Part shown: piece after piece, positions 48,343-59,254 of the stretch
Layout of the letters: every line of letters begins with the position of its first letter
Numbering within the stretch: position 1 is the stretch's first letter
Source of the DNA: Acorus gramineus
Lineage: Eukaryota > Streptophyta > Magnoliopsida > Acorales > Acoraceae
Length of the DNA stretch: 64,000 nt
Assembly: GCA_030737835.1 (NCBI GenBank)
Contig: CM060849.1
Span: forward strand, 26,718,311 to 26,782,310
Direction: 5' to 3'
Position numbers and translations under genes: made by a program
Notes under the pieces: model-generated
What the model was told of the DNA's origin: nothing
Seen by the model: the letters and a program-made list of their open reading frames with translations, nothing else
Databases searched by the model: none

Positions 48343-49621
48343 ATGGGTGTAACTCTACGCGTGGCAGTGGGAATAATGGGTATAGCACCTGCAGCTCTCT
48401 TTTTTTGGTGTTCATTCATCATTTTATGATGAGAAATCTTATTAATGTCAATAATCTCCATTGTTATGCAGGCAATGTAGCTTCAGTGCTACTGTACGGT
48501 GCACCAATGTAATCGATCAACCTTATATTAATCTTGAATTAATTCAAATACATATCTCCAACCATATATACTAAATTCAAAACTTTTAACTTGCAGATTA
48601 ACATTCACTAGGGTAATAAGGAAGGGAAGTACTGAAGAGTTCTCATGCGTCCCGTACGTCATCGCTCTATCGAATTGCCTTCTCTACACTTGGTATGGCC
48701 TCCCCATTGTGAGTCATGGATTGGAGAACTTCCCTGTGGTCACCATCAATGGCTTGGGCATCCTTTTGGAGTTCATGTTCATCTTCATTTACATATGGTT
48801 TGCTTCAAAACCAAGAAAGGCAAGTTGAAAAAAAAAAAGGAAAGAAAAACTAACTCACATTGTGTTCTTGTATCCAAAAATTTGTAACGAGTGAGTCATT
48901 GCAGAAGGTGGTGTTGTTCATGCTGCTTATGGTGATATTGGTGTTCTGCGCGACTGCTCTGGTCTCCATTTTTGTGTTGTGTGATCATCATCACAGGAAG
49001 ATGTTCGTCGGGAGCGTAGGCCTAGTCGCATCGGTTTTGATGTATGGCTCTCCTCTGGTAGCCTTGGTGAGTCCATACGCATCAGGCACACACATCCATA
49101 TTAGATTTCATGAATGAATTGCGAACTGAGGCATTGTTTCTGAATTTGCAGAAGCAGGTGATGGAGACGAAGAGCGTGGAGTTCATGCCCTTCTACCTCT
49201 CTCTCTTTTCGTTCCTCGCGAGCTCTCTTTGGATGGCTTTCGGGCTGCTCAGTCACGATTTCTTCCTTGCGGTACGCACTATTAAATAAAAGAATAAAAA
49301 AGATGATAAGTATTGTTTTTTATGTAACAAAGAAATTACATGGATGTTATTTATGTTTTTTTTTGCTTGGTTGGATGTTATTTATGTTACATGAGAGTAA
49401 CAAATCATTTGTTAAGAAAGTAGTGTTTAAGAAGTTATTTTTTTTCTTTGCAGTCACCAAACCTTGTGGGATGTCCTATGGGTCTCCTCCAACTTGTGTT
49501 GTATTTCAAGTACAGGAGAAGTAGTCGAGTTCCTGAAGACATTATCAAGTTTGATATAGAAAAACATGGGACAGATTTGAAGATTCAGAAACAGCAGATG
49601 ATTGTTGATGAGAAGAGATGA
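48343..49621 (+). CDS. SWEET sugar transporter, clade I (SWEET3-like)
   Basis: Six exons, 48343-48379, 48472-48508, 48597-48819, 48905-49066, 49152-49271 and 49454-49621, give 248 aa. Sizes 37-37-223-162-120-168 are the standard SWEET architecture. The two MtN3/saliva repeats are clear. The first has NVASVLLYGAPI, TFTRVIRKGSTEEFSCVPYV and CLLYTWYGLP; the second has GSVGLVASVLMYGSPLVAL and VMETKSVEFMPFYLSLFSFL, then SLWMAFGLL and PNLVGCPMGLLQLVLYFKYR. Seven hydrophobic segments fit the family fold. SWEETs move sugars down gradients across plasma or vacuolar membranes. Intron 3 starts with GC (AAG|GCAAGT), a GC-AG intron; all others are GT-AG. I place it nearest SWEET3 by sequence and gene neighbours. 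Two decayed copies lie downstream. Confidence 0.93.
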
Positions 49622-50544
49622 GGAAGCCAAAATTTATGCAGGAAAAGAAACATTGGACAAAGTGAAGTTGAATGGGCGGGTGCGCAAAGTGAAGTTGGCC
49701 ACCACCCCAACTACAGAAATCTTAATAATGTTTTAGACTGTTCCAAGATTTTACATGATGATTGTTCTCTTTCATCACAATAAAGATCTTATTGGAATGA
49801 CTAGACATATCAACCTCATATTACAAAGGGAAAAAAGAGATGATACAAGACATAACACAAACAATGAATTCCTCTCCAAAAAATACCAATCAAAATGAGT
49901 ATGATCAACCCCCACATAGATTAAAACCAGTGTTTCACACAGTTTATGTGCAGTTGAACATGCCTTTGAGTTGTCAAACAAGCAATACATCAAACTCTTC
50001 TTCATAAATTAATGAACCGTGATCATGGCATGGTGCTATTAAAGTTAACTACCAGAACAAGACGATGGCATGGTATTGCTAATTAAAAACAAGTCGAATT
50101 AAATATTACAAAAAATATGGTAATGGAAGTCCAATCTGTGGATGAAATTATCTTAGCAGATACACCTTCCAAGTCACGCCCCACTTTGGTATATGAAAGC
50201 CTATTTAAATAATGTTGGTGCAACCATACCAATTGCCAAGAAAATAGAATTGGCTACACTGATCTGGAGCACACGTATTCAGAAGTCCTATGAGAATGTG
50301 AGTCAATTCCTTAAATTGGAATAAAAAAAAAAAGGGACAGAGAAAAGGCAAGCAAAGTTCATTTGGCTTCTATTAAGCTTCTATCATATATACACTGATC
50401 AAATAACTGTTCTTATGACCTATCTCGTACAGATCGAATTTACATCTAAAGTACTTCCATATTTAGCTTCTATCAAGCTTCTATAATATATAGACTGATC
50501 AAATAACTGCTCATATTACCTATCCATTTCAGATAAGTCTCCAT
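49622..50544. other. SWEET 3' flank and duplicated upstream DNA
   Basis: The first part is the likely SWEET 3'UTR. About 50130-50290 is a diverged copy of DNA upstream of the intact SWEET gene (46770-47270). The frame at 49775-50005 (-) has no recognisable domain. Confidence 0.5.
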
Positions 50545-50755
50545 AAGCTATATGATTTAGTGATCGATCCCTCACTTCTTCAAATTTCGGTTTAAGTTTC
50601 CAGATTTAAAGGATATGTTCGTTAACTAAAAAAAAAACCAAATAATTTAGGGGTAGATCCCTCCCAGAGACTAATAAGAAACATATCATTTAAATCTAGG
50701 GATTTAAACTAAAATATGAAGAAGTGAGAGATCGATCACTAAATCATATAGTTTA
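50545..50755. mobile_element. Intact foldback MITE
   Basis: The left arm AGCTATATGATTTAGTGATC and the right arm GATCGATCACTAAATCATAT are inverted copies extending about 85 bp each, so nearly the whole 211-bp element folds on itself. It is the same family as 33440-34168. It sits just upstream of the exon-4 remnant of the SWEET pseudogene. Confidence 0.75.
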
Positions 50756-50795
50756 ACATTTTAACATTCGGCTAAAGCACTTTCATACCTTTGCC

Positions 50796-51117
50796 AGTAG
50801 AGGAGCTGGTATTGTTGATGCTAGTTCCTGTGATCCTGGTGTTCTTCACCACTGCACGGATATCCACCTTTGCGATGCATGATCATCTTCATTGGAGATG
50901 TTGGTGGAGAATAGGACTAGTGTCCACCTGCCCATCAATGACAAGAAGTTACTGAGAAGTTCTGATTCCGCAGTCTTTAAACCACGTGGGCAGTCCCATG
51001 GGTCTCCTCCAACATGGCCAGTACATTATTTACTGGAGAAAAGTTCCTCATCAAGTTTGACATAGAGAAGAATGGCACAGATTTGAACATTCAGCAGCAA
51101 CAAGTGTTTGAAGAATC
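50796..51117 (+). pseudogene. SWEET pseudogene fragment 1
   Basis: Two pieces align with the intact SWEET gene. About 50796-50925 corresponds to exon 4 (GATCATCTTCATTGGAGATG against the intact gene's GATCATCATCACAGGAAGATG region). About 50974-51117 corresponds to exon 6 (CAGTCCCATGGGTCTCCTCC and ATTCAGCAGCAACAAGTG). Exons 1-3 and 5 are missing, and intervening sequence is shortened. The codons after the exon-4 acceptor are disrupted (TAG follows directly). The 73-codon frame at 51014 is the tail of this fragment. It is not functional. Confidence 0.8.
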
Positions 51118-52766
51118 TTGGGGGATCAACCCCCACCCAACAACCCCCCCCCCCCCGCAACTCCCATTCTCTGTATTTTCCTTACCCTCATATTCAAATG
51201 TACGCAGACATGCAACTTTTAGGTCCACTGACTAAACAGTGGAGAATGAAAATCTTATTACTAACAAAGAGTTCTACAATTAAGCAAATCCATACCTTCA
51301 AAACTGAAACACCCATGTTCAAACCAGTCAAACAGTACTAACTCAACTCAACTGAACTCAAAGTAGTATAGATCCCAGATCCATTCACCTTACGAGTTTC
51401 ATAATCATGAAGTTAAAATCATGACACTCCAAATTTATAATTCCCCTCCAATAAGATGTTAAGGACATGGGGCAATCCCAGTCCATGTAGAATATTCATC
51501 ATTTAACTACCAATTAAAAATGAGTAAATTTTCATTAATAGTGAGTAGGAGCATCAGCAAATGGCAGTGATTTAAAAAATAAAAATAAAAGATTATTGTT
51601 GTCCTGAGTCCTGACAGGGCAGATTCTATCTGAGAACAATTTCAATTCAGGAAACATGAAGCATCTTGACTTGAGGTGCAACATATAAATATGTCTTCTA
51701 ACAGGTGGTGGGAATGTCATGCATTTTGACATTATAGAGCAGCAAATTCATGACATGCCAGTGATACCATGTAATATTGATATATCTGCCTTTTCCTTGG
51801 AGAATTTAGACAAACCACAGAAGGCATCTAAAGGGGTTGAATGGGTTCCCAGCTCATTCCAATATTCAATGGGTTGAGTATAATTCTGATTGGCCATAAG
51901 AAAATGAAGTTATTAAAGAAGTGACCATAGCCATATGCTACCAGCATTGGTATACAGAAAACTGAATGTACTCATTCCTTAGGAAAATTGGCTACCCACA
52001 GAAAACTGACTGTACTTCTGTAGGGAACGAGTACAATCAAATCCATGCAGAGCTCTCTCCAGGACACATTTATTTTTAATAATTCCAAAGCAAGGATGCT
52101 TAGGCATAGCAATGAATCAAAGAATTGAAAGCACAATATATTGACGTCCTATTTTTCCAACTAGTAAGAGGCATGTAGTAAGTGTACTCCTCTCAGAAAG
52201 GACAGTTTGTTTTACCTACCACAACGCAGGATGGTTGGTTGCTACTCATATTAACAATATTAAGATGAATCATATTGCGGAAACATGAATTAACCAAGCA
52301 GAAGAATAATGAATCACCGCCTCACCTATTTTTCTACAGATTTTAAAGAAAAAGTATAGAACAGAAATAACATTCCTAGATTGACCGAGATAGGCAGTAG
52401 GGATTTCACGATAAAATAGTAAGGACATAAGAGAATATGCCATCCTTCATAAAAATTAAAATTAAAAAAAAAAAAGAGAGAACATCACCAACAGATTTTA
52501 TATTTTGTTTCAAGAACCTTGCAGGACAAAATAGTACAATAAAGCATATCAAACTAACTCCAATCAAGGAATAAATACAATAGAAAGCACTTTGTAATTC
52601 GACATTCTGTTTGGATTTCCGCACTCAAAACTATAATATCTAGCTCGTTTTAGACAGTTGGACAGCCACCAAAACTAAAGCTGGCTACCTGTCAGTAGAA
52701 TGTATTGAATTTCTTCCCAAATATTAATCATTCCCGCAGTTCAAAAGCAACAGCTTCGACTCATTT
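51118..52766. other. Gene-free stretch between SWEET fragment and WTF1-like gene
   Basis: No gene is supported. Short frames near 51535 and 52406 have no domains. The part just below 52767 must hold the 3'UTR of the WTF1-like gene. Confidence 0.5.
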
Positions 52767-54356
52767 TCACCAGCGTTCTCTTGGCCTGCCATCAGGGAAG
52801 ACTGGATCAAGAATTTTCTCTTCAGCCTTTGTGGACACGTCAACACTCTTAGCCACTTTCCTCTGTTCAAATTCCTGATTGCCATCCTTGTCAAGATCCG
52901 ACGAAAGCAGTTCTTCATCATCACTCCAGTCATCCTCACCATCATCGTCCTCATCCTCCTCCTCATCATCATCATCAAAATCCAACCCATCAATCAATGA
53001 AACATCAGCATCAGACCATCCCTCATCATCCTCCTCTTCACTTCCATCCACTGACCCATCATCAGCACCTTCAGTTTTCGACCCAAATCTCCTTGCAAAC
53101 CGTGGAACCGCTACAAGGGAACGCATTTTCTCCTTTGCGATCAGCAGCTTGTCCTTCTCGATCAACTGCGAATCCCGATAAGCCTCTCTAAGGAACACAG
53201 AGTCCCTTTCCCCCTTCAGCGAAACATAGAACATGTCAGGGTGCCTAATCAACATCCCCCGCACCTGCTGAGAAAACCGAAACTCCTCCCTGAAGTGTGT
53301 AAGATGGTCAACGAGCGTCTTCTTCTCGAGCGTCAAGCTCAGTAACTCCTCCACGACCCCACAAGCATGTTTTTCCTTCTCATTTGATCCAGACGGCAGA
53401 TGCGAAAAATCTGCATAGGGCGATATGTAGGGCATTTCACGGAACTTGGAGATCCTCCTCATCTCTCCCTTTGAAAGGTTCAATCCCCTGGGAAGCTTCA
53501 CCCTCTGAAACTTCAGAGGCCTATCAATTATCAGATTCCTCTCCGCCATCTCTCTCACCCGTTTCTCTTCCTCATTGACCTCCGCAGCCGAGACCGCCAA
53601 CGCAGGGTCCCAGTGTGTGAGCTCCAAAGCAGGGCCCCGGTCAGTCGGAACCACCTTGAAATACTGCGGATACCTCTCGCATATCGTGGTCCTGAATTCA
53701 ACAGGGAGGCCTAGATCGGTCTTCAAATGCGCGATCTTCTCAAGCAATATCCGCTTCTCCAATGACATCATCAACAGCTTCCGCAGCTTAGTGACGAGCA
53801 AGTCCTCCATTTCATTCCTCGCCCTCAATTCCTCCAAGTAGACCTTTTCGGCTTCGGGGGTCAGCCTGAATTTCAACGAGTAGACCCCCTCTTCCACAAT
53901 CTCAAACACCCCAGGGAAACGCTTCAAGAGGGCAATGAAGCGACGTTTTCGGGTGAGACCCAGATCCTTCCTATACCTACCAAGGGCTTTAAGGTTCATA
54001 ATTCGATCAGGTTGATTCACCAAGATGCTCCTGATCTTGATAACCAATTTGAGCTTCTTATCACGCTGAATCACATTGTCAAGGGGGCGTTCCTTCCGCC
54101 ACTTGACGGTGGCCTTCACGGGGAGAAACGGAAGGCGGGTTTTCCTCCATTTGTCCTCTGAGAGATGGGTTTCATGTGAAATCAAGGTGGTACCCCAAAA
54201 GGGGGTTCTTTGAAGCTGTTTGGACGGGAGTGAGAGAAGTGCTTTTGGGGCGGAAAAGGTGGGTCTTTTGAGATAAGAAGGAGATGGGCAGGAGAGGAAG
54301 AATGGAAGGGATGTGTGGGGAGTGTTTGTTGTGAAATGGAGAAGCTTTGAATCCAT
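52767..54356 (-). CDS. WTF1: PORR-domain organellar splicing factor, WTF1-like
   Basis: One uninterrupted frame of 529 aa, starting at the ATG at 54356; the 14 upstream in-frame codons begin with TTG and are excluded. The first ~60 residues are Ser/Thr/Pro-rich with few acids (MDSKLLHFTTNTPHTSLPFF...), a chloroplast transit peptide. The PORR (DUF860) domain follows from about residue 80 to 410. It contains KATVKWRKERPLDNVIQRDK, LGRYRKDLGLTRKRRFIALL, RFPGVFEI, DLGLPVEFRTTICERYPQYF, FREMPYISPYAD and RHPDMFYVSLKGERDSVFLR. The C-terminus from about 440 is a long acidic stretch (DFDDDDEEEDEDDDGEDDW). WTF1 binds chloroplast group II introns with RNC1 and promotes their splicing. Lack of introns fits the family. 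Repetitive acidic codons create antisense frames on the plus strand, which are not genes. Confidence 0.92.
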   Translation of the reverse strand: MDSKLLHFTTNTPHTSLPFFLSCPSPSYLKRPTFSAPKALLSLPSKQLQRTPFWGTTLISHETHLSEDKWRKTRLPFLPVKATVKWRKERPLDNVIQRDKKLKLVIKIRSILVNQPDRIMNLKALGRYRKDLGLTRKRRFIALLKRFPGVFEIVEEGVYSLKFRLTPEAEKVYLEELRARNEMEDLLVTKLRKLLMMSLEKRILLEKIAHLKTDLGLPVEFRTTICERYPQYFKVVPTDRGPALELTHWDPALAVSAAEVNEEEKRVREMAERNLIIDRPLKFQRVKLPRGLNLSKGEMRRISKFREMPYISPYADFSHLPSGSNEKEKHACGVVEELLSLTLEKKTLVDHLTHFREEFRFSQQVRGMLIRHPDMFYVSLKGERDSVFLREAYRDSQLIEKDKLLIAKEKMRSLVAVPRFARRFGSKTEGADDGSVDGSEEEDDEGWSDADVSLIDGLDFDDDDEEEDEDDDGEDDWSDDEELLSSDLDKDGNQEFEQRKVAKSVDVSTKAEEKILDPVFPDGRPRERW

Positions 54357-55470
54357 TGATGTTTCAACAAATCTAAAAAAAGATGCAGTTTTTATCAATA
54401 GAAGTTGTTGTTTGTGATGGAGACAATCTTAGATGAACATATGTGCTATGAAATGAAAAAGAAAGGGAGAGGTTGAGGAGAAGAGATTGACCTGCAACTT
54501 TGGGAGATTTCACTATCTGGTTTTTAGGGTTTTAGAAACAAAAACCCAGATGGAGTTTCATAAGCTCTCCCTCCTCTCTTTATTTTTTTTTGTGCTATGT
54601 TATCCCTTTTTGATGGGGATCACGTTTTGTCATTGCATGATATGGAAAGGATATTTTGGTCTTGTATGGACAATAATTAAAATATGGAAAGATTTTTTGG
54701 GGCAAATCTCATGAGTCAGTAATGACATGTATATGAAGATATGTATTATATTAAAAAAAATGCCCATTATCCTTTTTTATCTGGGTTGCAACTGGACTGG
54801 TTGGATCGAGTTAGAGCTCAACCTGAATTCAACCCACAGTTGGTGAAAACCAATCCAAACCCAATTTAACCCGATTCTCAAACCCAAGAAACTCAATCCG
54901 AACCCAACACGTCGTGTTTGGTTCGGTTCAAATTTAATTCAGCTTTGATTAGGTTTGGATTTAATTTAGGTGGATTCTGGTCGGGTTCAGATTTACCTTA
55001 AAAAATCATTTTAAACAATTAAAATTCTGCAAACGTACATGCTCCATATAAAAAGATAAAAATGATTAACATTTTTACTTGAAGAATAAAAAGATAAAAA
55101 TATAAAAGTGATAAATTCTAGGTAACTAAATTTCACAATTTAAATAATTTAAATTTGATTTATAACATTTAAATTTATTACTTTCTACTTCGAGTTCGGG
55201 TCGGGTTTGGGTTACCCCAACGCTAACCCAAATCCAATGGAATTAGGTTCGGGTTGAACCAAAGCACTAAAACCACAACACAAACCCACGTAAAAGACGA
55301 GTTGGGTCGGGTTTAATCCGTTCAAGTTTTGGGTTGGGTGTACTGTGGGCTCTGCTATCTTCTCATCTGGGCCTTGTTGGACCAGATCCATGTCGTTTGT
55401 TTGTTTGTATTGGAGAACGTCACCCTGCACATTGGTATCAAAAAAAAAAAAAAAAAATTATAACAGTTTC
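54357..55470. other. WTF1-like upstream region and a repeat-rich element
   Basis: The first ~200 bp are the likely leader and promoter of the WTF1-like gene. About 54780-55345 is rich in AACCCGAACCC / GGGTTCGGGTT variants in both orientations, resembling the simple-sequence arms of hAT-like elements seen elsewhere in the window. Its limits are not clear. A poly(A) run lies at 55440-55457. Confidence 0.45.
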
Positions 55471-56455
55471 CAATCCACAAGGAGAAACTAAAATTATATG
55501 ATATTTAAACATATACAATTATTTCAAAATGGATATGGATAGCAATGTATACATGAATCCACTTATATTATAAATTTATATATATTTGTTATATGTTGTT
55601 TAAATTCAATTATTTGTATAATTAGTTATAATATTTAAATTTAAATACCTCATGTATATTTTATACGATCTCTGAAAGATACAATAAATCATGAAATTTT
55701 TATTTTAACCCTCACGTTTTTTATATATCATCTCCTATTTGTCATATATTATATGATCACCCAACTAATGCGTATATTTAAACACATGATCCAACAAAAT
55801 TCATGTCCCCTCCAAATTCGAATGTTAATAGTCTGATACGAAAGATTTAGAAGTGTATGTAGATATTGAAGAGTGTGTGTATATATATATATATGAGCCT
55901 TGGCTTCTTTGATATTTGTTACCAAGGATCAGATTCTATGTGGTCTAATGAGAAATTGAGAATGCACCACATATGTGGAGTAATTTTTTTTTTACTTTTA
56001 TTATAGATTCTTACAAGTAAGAATCTTGAAATTATGTTTAATTTTTTTTATGCATCTGCAACCTCCACGTGACAGCCATTCATTGGTTGTCACAAAAGAC
56101 CTCTATGGTTTCACCATAGAGGATTTGATTCCTTGTTACCATGTGTTGGTTTTTATACCAACATAATCATCCACTGAATGAATTATATATGGTTCCATTA
56201 TGTTTACCTTTCTCCTTCACTAATTCAAATTCTTGTTATTTTTCTCTAAATAATCCCAAGCTATGAATTTTTAACAAAGCATCTATAGATTTAAACCGTT
56301 TTACTTGGCCCCAACGCACTTGGTTTTCAAATTTTGCATGCTTAAAGGGTAGAACTTTCCAAGAATAACATACAAGAATTAACAGTACTATAATTGATTT
56401 CAGATCTAATAAAGTACACATTTAGCTCAAGCCCAAATTCAAAAAGCTATACCCA
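55470..56455. repeat. Segmental duplication, left copy
   Basis: This stretch aligns in order with 59255-59985. Shared blocks are GAGAAACTAAAATTAT, GAGCCTTGGCT, GAATTATATATGGTTCCATT, TTTGCATGCTTAAAGGG and ATTTCAGATCTAAT. The two copies flank the second SWEET pseudogene as direct repeats. There is no coding content. Confidence 0.8.
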
Positions 56456-56812
56456 CGTATTTTCCGAATGAAGAAGTTGATCTAGAATGATCAACATAAA
56501 AAAAATAAAAAAATAAAAAAACAAAACGTCCCACGAGATAGCCCTATGCCCCTATCGACTAACAGGTGTAAAATTGTTCATTCATGGGAATACCTATCAA
56601 AAGCAAGAAGTCACAAGAAACGAATCTGTGGATATAACTTCAAAAGGCTATACCCACATATTTTTCCAAATGACGAATTTGATCCAGTTAATTGATAAAT
56701 AAATAAATAAATAAATAAATAAAAGAAGTGCTACGAGAGAGCTTTATCCATTAACAGATGCAAAATTGTTCATTTACGAGAATATCATGTCAAAAAGCAA
56801 GAAGTCACACGA
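56437..56812. repeat. Tandem duplication of about 200 bp
   Basis: Units at 56437-56608 and 56640-56812 share GGCTATACCCACATA-type starts, a GTAAAATTGTTCATT block and end in AAGCAAGAAGTCACA. The second unit has gained an (AAAT)n microsatellite at 56696-56723. Confidence 0.8.
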
Positions 56813-57269
56813 GGGAACTAAATAAAATGAAAGATAAAAAGTGACATTTTCACTCAAATAAAAAATGACTAAAGCAGAAGAAGACAAATAGTCAATCAGA
56901 GTATAATGACATTGGATCTCAAGGCCTTTGAAATTTAAAGACTAAATGCTATAAAAGTAAAGCAAAAATAACTAAGAAGGGCATCGGAAGAAGAGGGCTA
57001 CTTGAAAATTCCTCTAAAACATCTAAGTTATTAGGGTATTTTATAATATCTAGGATAGGGAGGAAGAGCTAGAAGAACTTTCTCCACCTTGGTAGTGTAA
57101 GTTTTTATTTTATACTATAAGCCATGTTATTATAAATATATCTCAAGAATGATTTATCTTAATCTTATTTATTATCATGTGCTTATCTAGTGTATATTCA
57201 TCTTGCATTGTTCACTAGTTTTCTATTCTCATAATCTTCTGTATAATTCCAAAAAAAATAAAATAAAAT

Positions 57270-58460
57270 AATGGGTACTATCAACTCTTACTCTGTGTTC
57301 ATTCACCATTCATGGTGAGAAATCTCCTTAGTGTCAATTAATCTCCATCGTTGCAGGAAATACTACCAAATCTTATCTTAGTAGGATGGTAGAGGTATCC
57401 TTCCTTAATCAGGATACTTGAGTTCGAGTCTTGTTTGCCCACTAATGGAAAAGATTTAACCAGAAAAAAATACTTACCAATCAACAACAAAAAAAATCAT
57501 TATGCAAGAAATGCAGTATCGGTGCTTCTGTATGGTGCACCTCTATAATCGATCAACCTCATATTATTGTTGAATTAATTTTCAAATGTCTCCAAACCAT
57601 ACTAAATTGAAAGCTTAATTTGGCTGTATGTCCTTGCGCTATCAAGTTGCCTTCTCTACACTTGGTATGGCCTCCCCATTGTGAATCACGGATCGGAGAA
57701 CATCCCTCTGATCACCATCAATGGCTTGGACATCTTTTTGGAGCTCACGTTCATCTTCATTTGCGTATGGTTCGCTTCAAAATCAAGAAAGGCAAGTTAA
57801 AAAAAAAAAAAAAATCTAACTCGACCACATTGTGTCCTTGTATCCAAAAATTTGTAACATGTGAGTCAATGTTGAAGTCGATGTTGTTCATGCTGGTTCT
57901 GGTGATTCTGGTGTTCTGCATGATTGCATTGGTCTCTATTTTCGGTACACGATCATCATCACACAAAGATGTTTGTTGGGAGCGCAGGCCTGGTCGCATC
58001 AGTCTCCATGTATGGCTCTCCTCTATTAGCCTTGGTGAGTACATACGCATCACGCACTCACATCCATATTAGATTTTGTGAACTAAGGCACTATTTCTGG
58101 ATTTGTAAAAGCTGGTGATGGAGATGGAGATGAAGAGTGTGGAGTTCATGCCTTTCTAGTACTTCTCCCTCTTTTTGTTCTTCGTGAGCTCTCTTTGGAT
58201 GGCTTTCGGGCTGCTCGGTCACAATTTCTTCCTTGCGGTGTGCACAATTAAATAAAAGAATACAGAGATGATAATGAGAAGAGGAGAAACATAGAAACAT
58301 GAGACTACATTTTTTAGTATTGTTTTATTTATGCTACATGAGAGCAACAAATCATTTATAGTTAAGAAGTTGTTGTTATTGTTTTTCATTTTTATTTTTT
58401 TGCAATCTCCAGACCTTGTAGGATGTCCCATGTGTCTCCTCCAACTTGTGAAGTATTTCT
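57270..58460 (+). pseudogene. SWEET pseudogene 2, nearly full length
   Basis: It follows the intact SWEET gene from the end of exon 1 (AATAATGGGTA, 57270) to exon 6. Exon 2 (57513-57548) has lost its GT donor (now AT). Exon 3 (about 57620-57794) lacks its first third but keeps the GC donor AAG|GCAAGTT. Exon 4 (about 57876-58034) has a net 2-bp deletion and hence a frameshift. Exon 5 (about 58112-58239) has an in-frame TAG after ATGCCTTTC. Exon 6 (from about 58406) has lost its AG acceptor and stops early after AAGTATTTC. A SINE interrupts the intron 1/exon 2 boundary. It cannot make a transporter. Confidence 0.9.
57352..57512 (+). mobile_element. tRNA-derived SINE in the SWEET pseudogene
   Basis: The insert at 57362-57502 (141 bp) is flanked by TGCAGGAAAT (57352-57361) and TGCAAGAAAT (57503-57512), a 9/10 target duplication. 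Comparison with the intact SWEET gene shows that this stretch is extra. It carries an A-box-like TAGTAGGATGGTAGAGG near 57380 and a B-box-like GAGTTCGAGTCTT at about 57420, the spacing of a tRNA promoter, and ends in an A-rich tail. Confidence 0.65.
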
Positions 58461-59254
58461 AAACAAGTTTGTAGGTGCATTAGTTTGGGTGTAAAATTTC
58501 ATTATGCGTTAGTTTTCAGAAAAAATATTTACAAAAGATGTGTTTAATTGGATTTCTTGAAAACACTATTTCTGTAACTGCTCTAAAATCTCGTACGCCA
58601 TTTTTCATGTAACAACGAACCATTAAATCTTCACAAACTTTCCCATTTATTCTTCTCCATTTGTCTTCGGTTAAAAACATCATTTTTATTATTTAAAATA
58701 TTTTGATTCTAGGTTTAAATATCTTCAAAGTATTTATCTACTGGTAATTATAAAAATATTAAAATGTAAGGGAATGAAGATATGATTTAAATAATACGGC
58801 ATCTTTATAATGACACGTGATTAGAATTATATTATTCCAAATAACTTAGATAATGAAATCCACTCCTTATTAGTATTTGTATTTTTTTTATTACAACCCC
58901 AACAATACAATCATAAAAAATTTCATGTAAATATTGTTACTAGAACCAAACACTATAATTTCATGCACATGCTTTTTAGAAATATAAACAATGAAAATCA
59001 TTTTCTGTAAATTAATTTTATATCGGATTTATTTTCATTTTCCTGAAAAATTTTATCTATAGAAAACCAAATCTTTTATCAAACTACGTTCACAATTTAG
59101 AGAGTGAGAAAATCAATATTCACAAAAGGATAATGTTACGTATAGCCTTATTTTCAGCTCCATTTCCAGCCCCAAACAAAATGGCCATTGGAAGCCTACC
59201 CTTTTCAATGATTCTATTTTAAGCTATAAATTACCCCAAAAAACTATTTATATC
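58461..59254. other. AT-rich gene-free stretch
   Basis: I see no gene or recognisable element between the SWEET pseudogene and the right segmental repeat. Confidence 0.5.

Noticed and set aside
52879..53191. Ser- and His-rich plus-strand frames
   Set aside because: They are antisense to the acidic tail of the WTF1-like protein; GAT/GAA repeats create them.
54357..54398. Longer start for the WTF1-like protein
   Set aside because: The 14 extra codons begin with TTG; the ATG at 54356 starts a typical transit peptide.
57380..57440. Possible tRNA gene from A/B-box-like words
   Set aside because: There is no cloverleaf, and an A-rich tail and target duplication point to a SINE.
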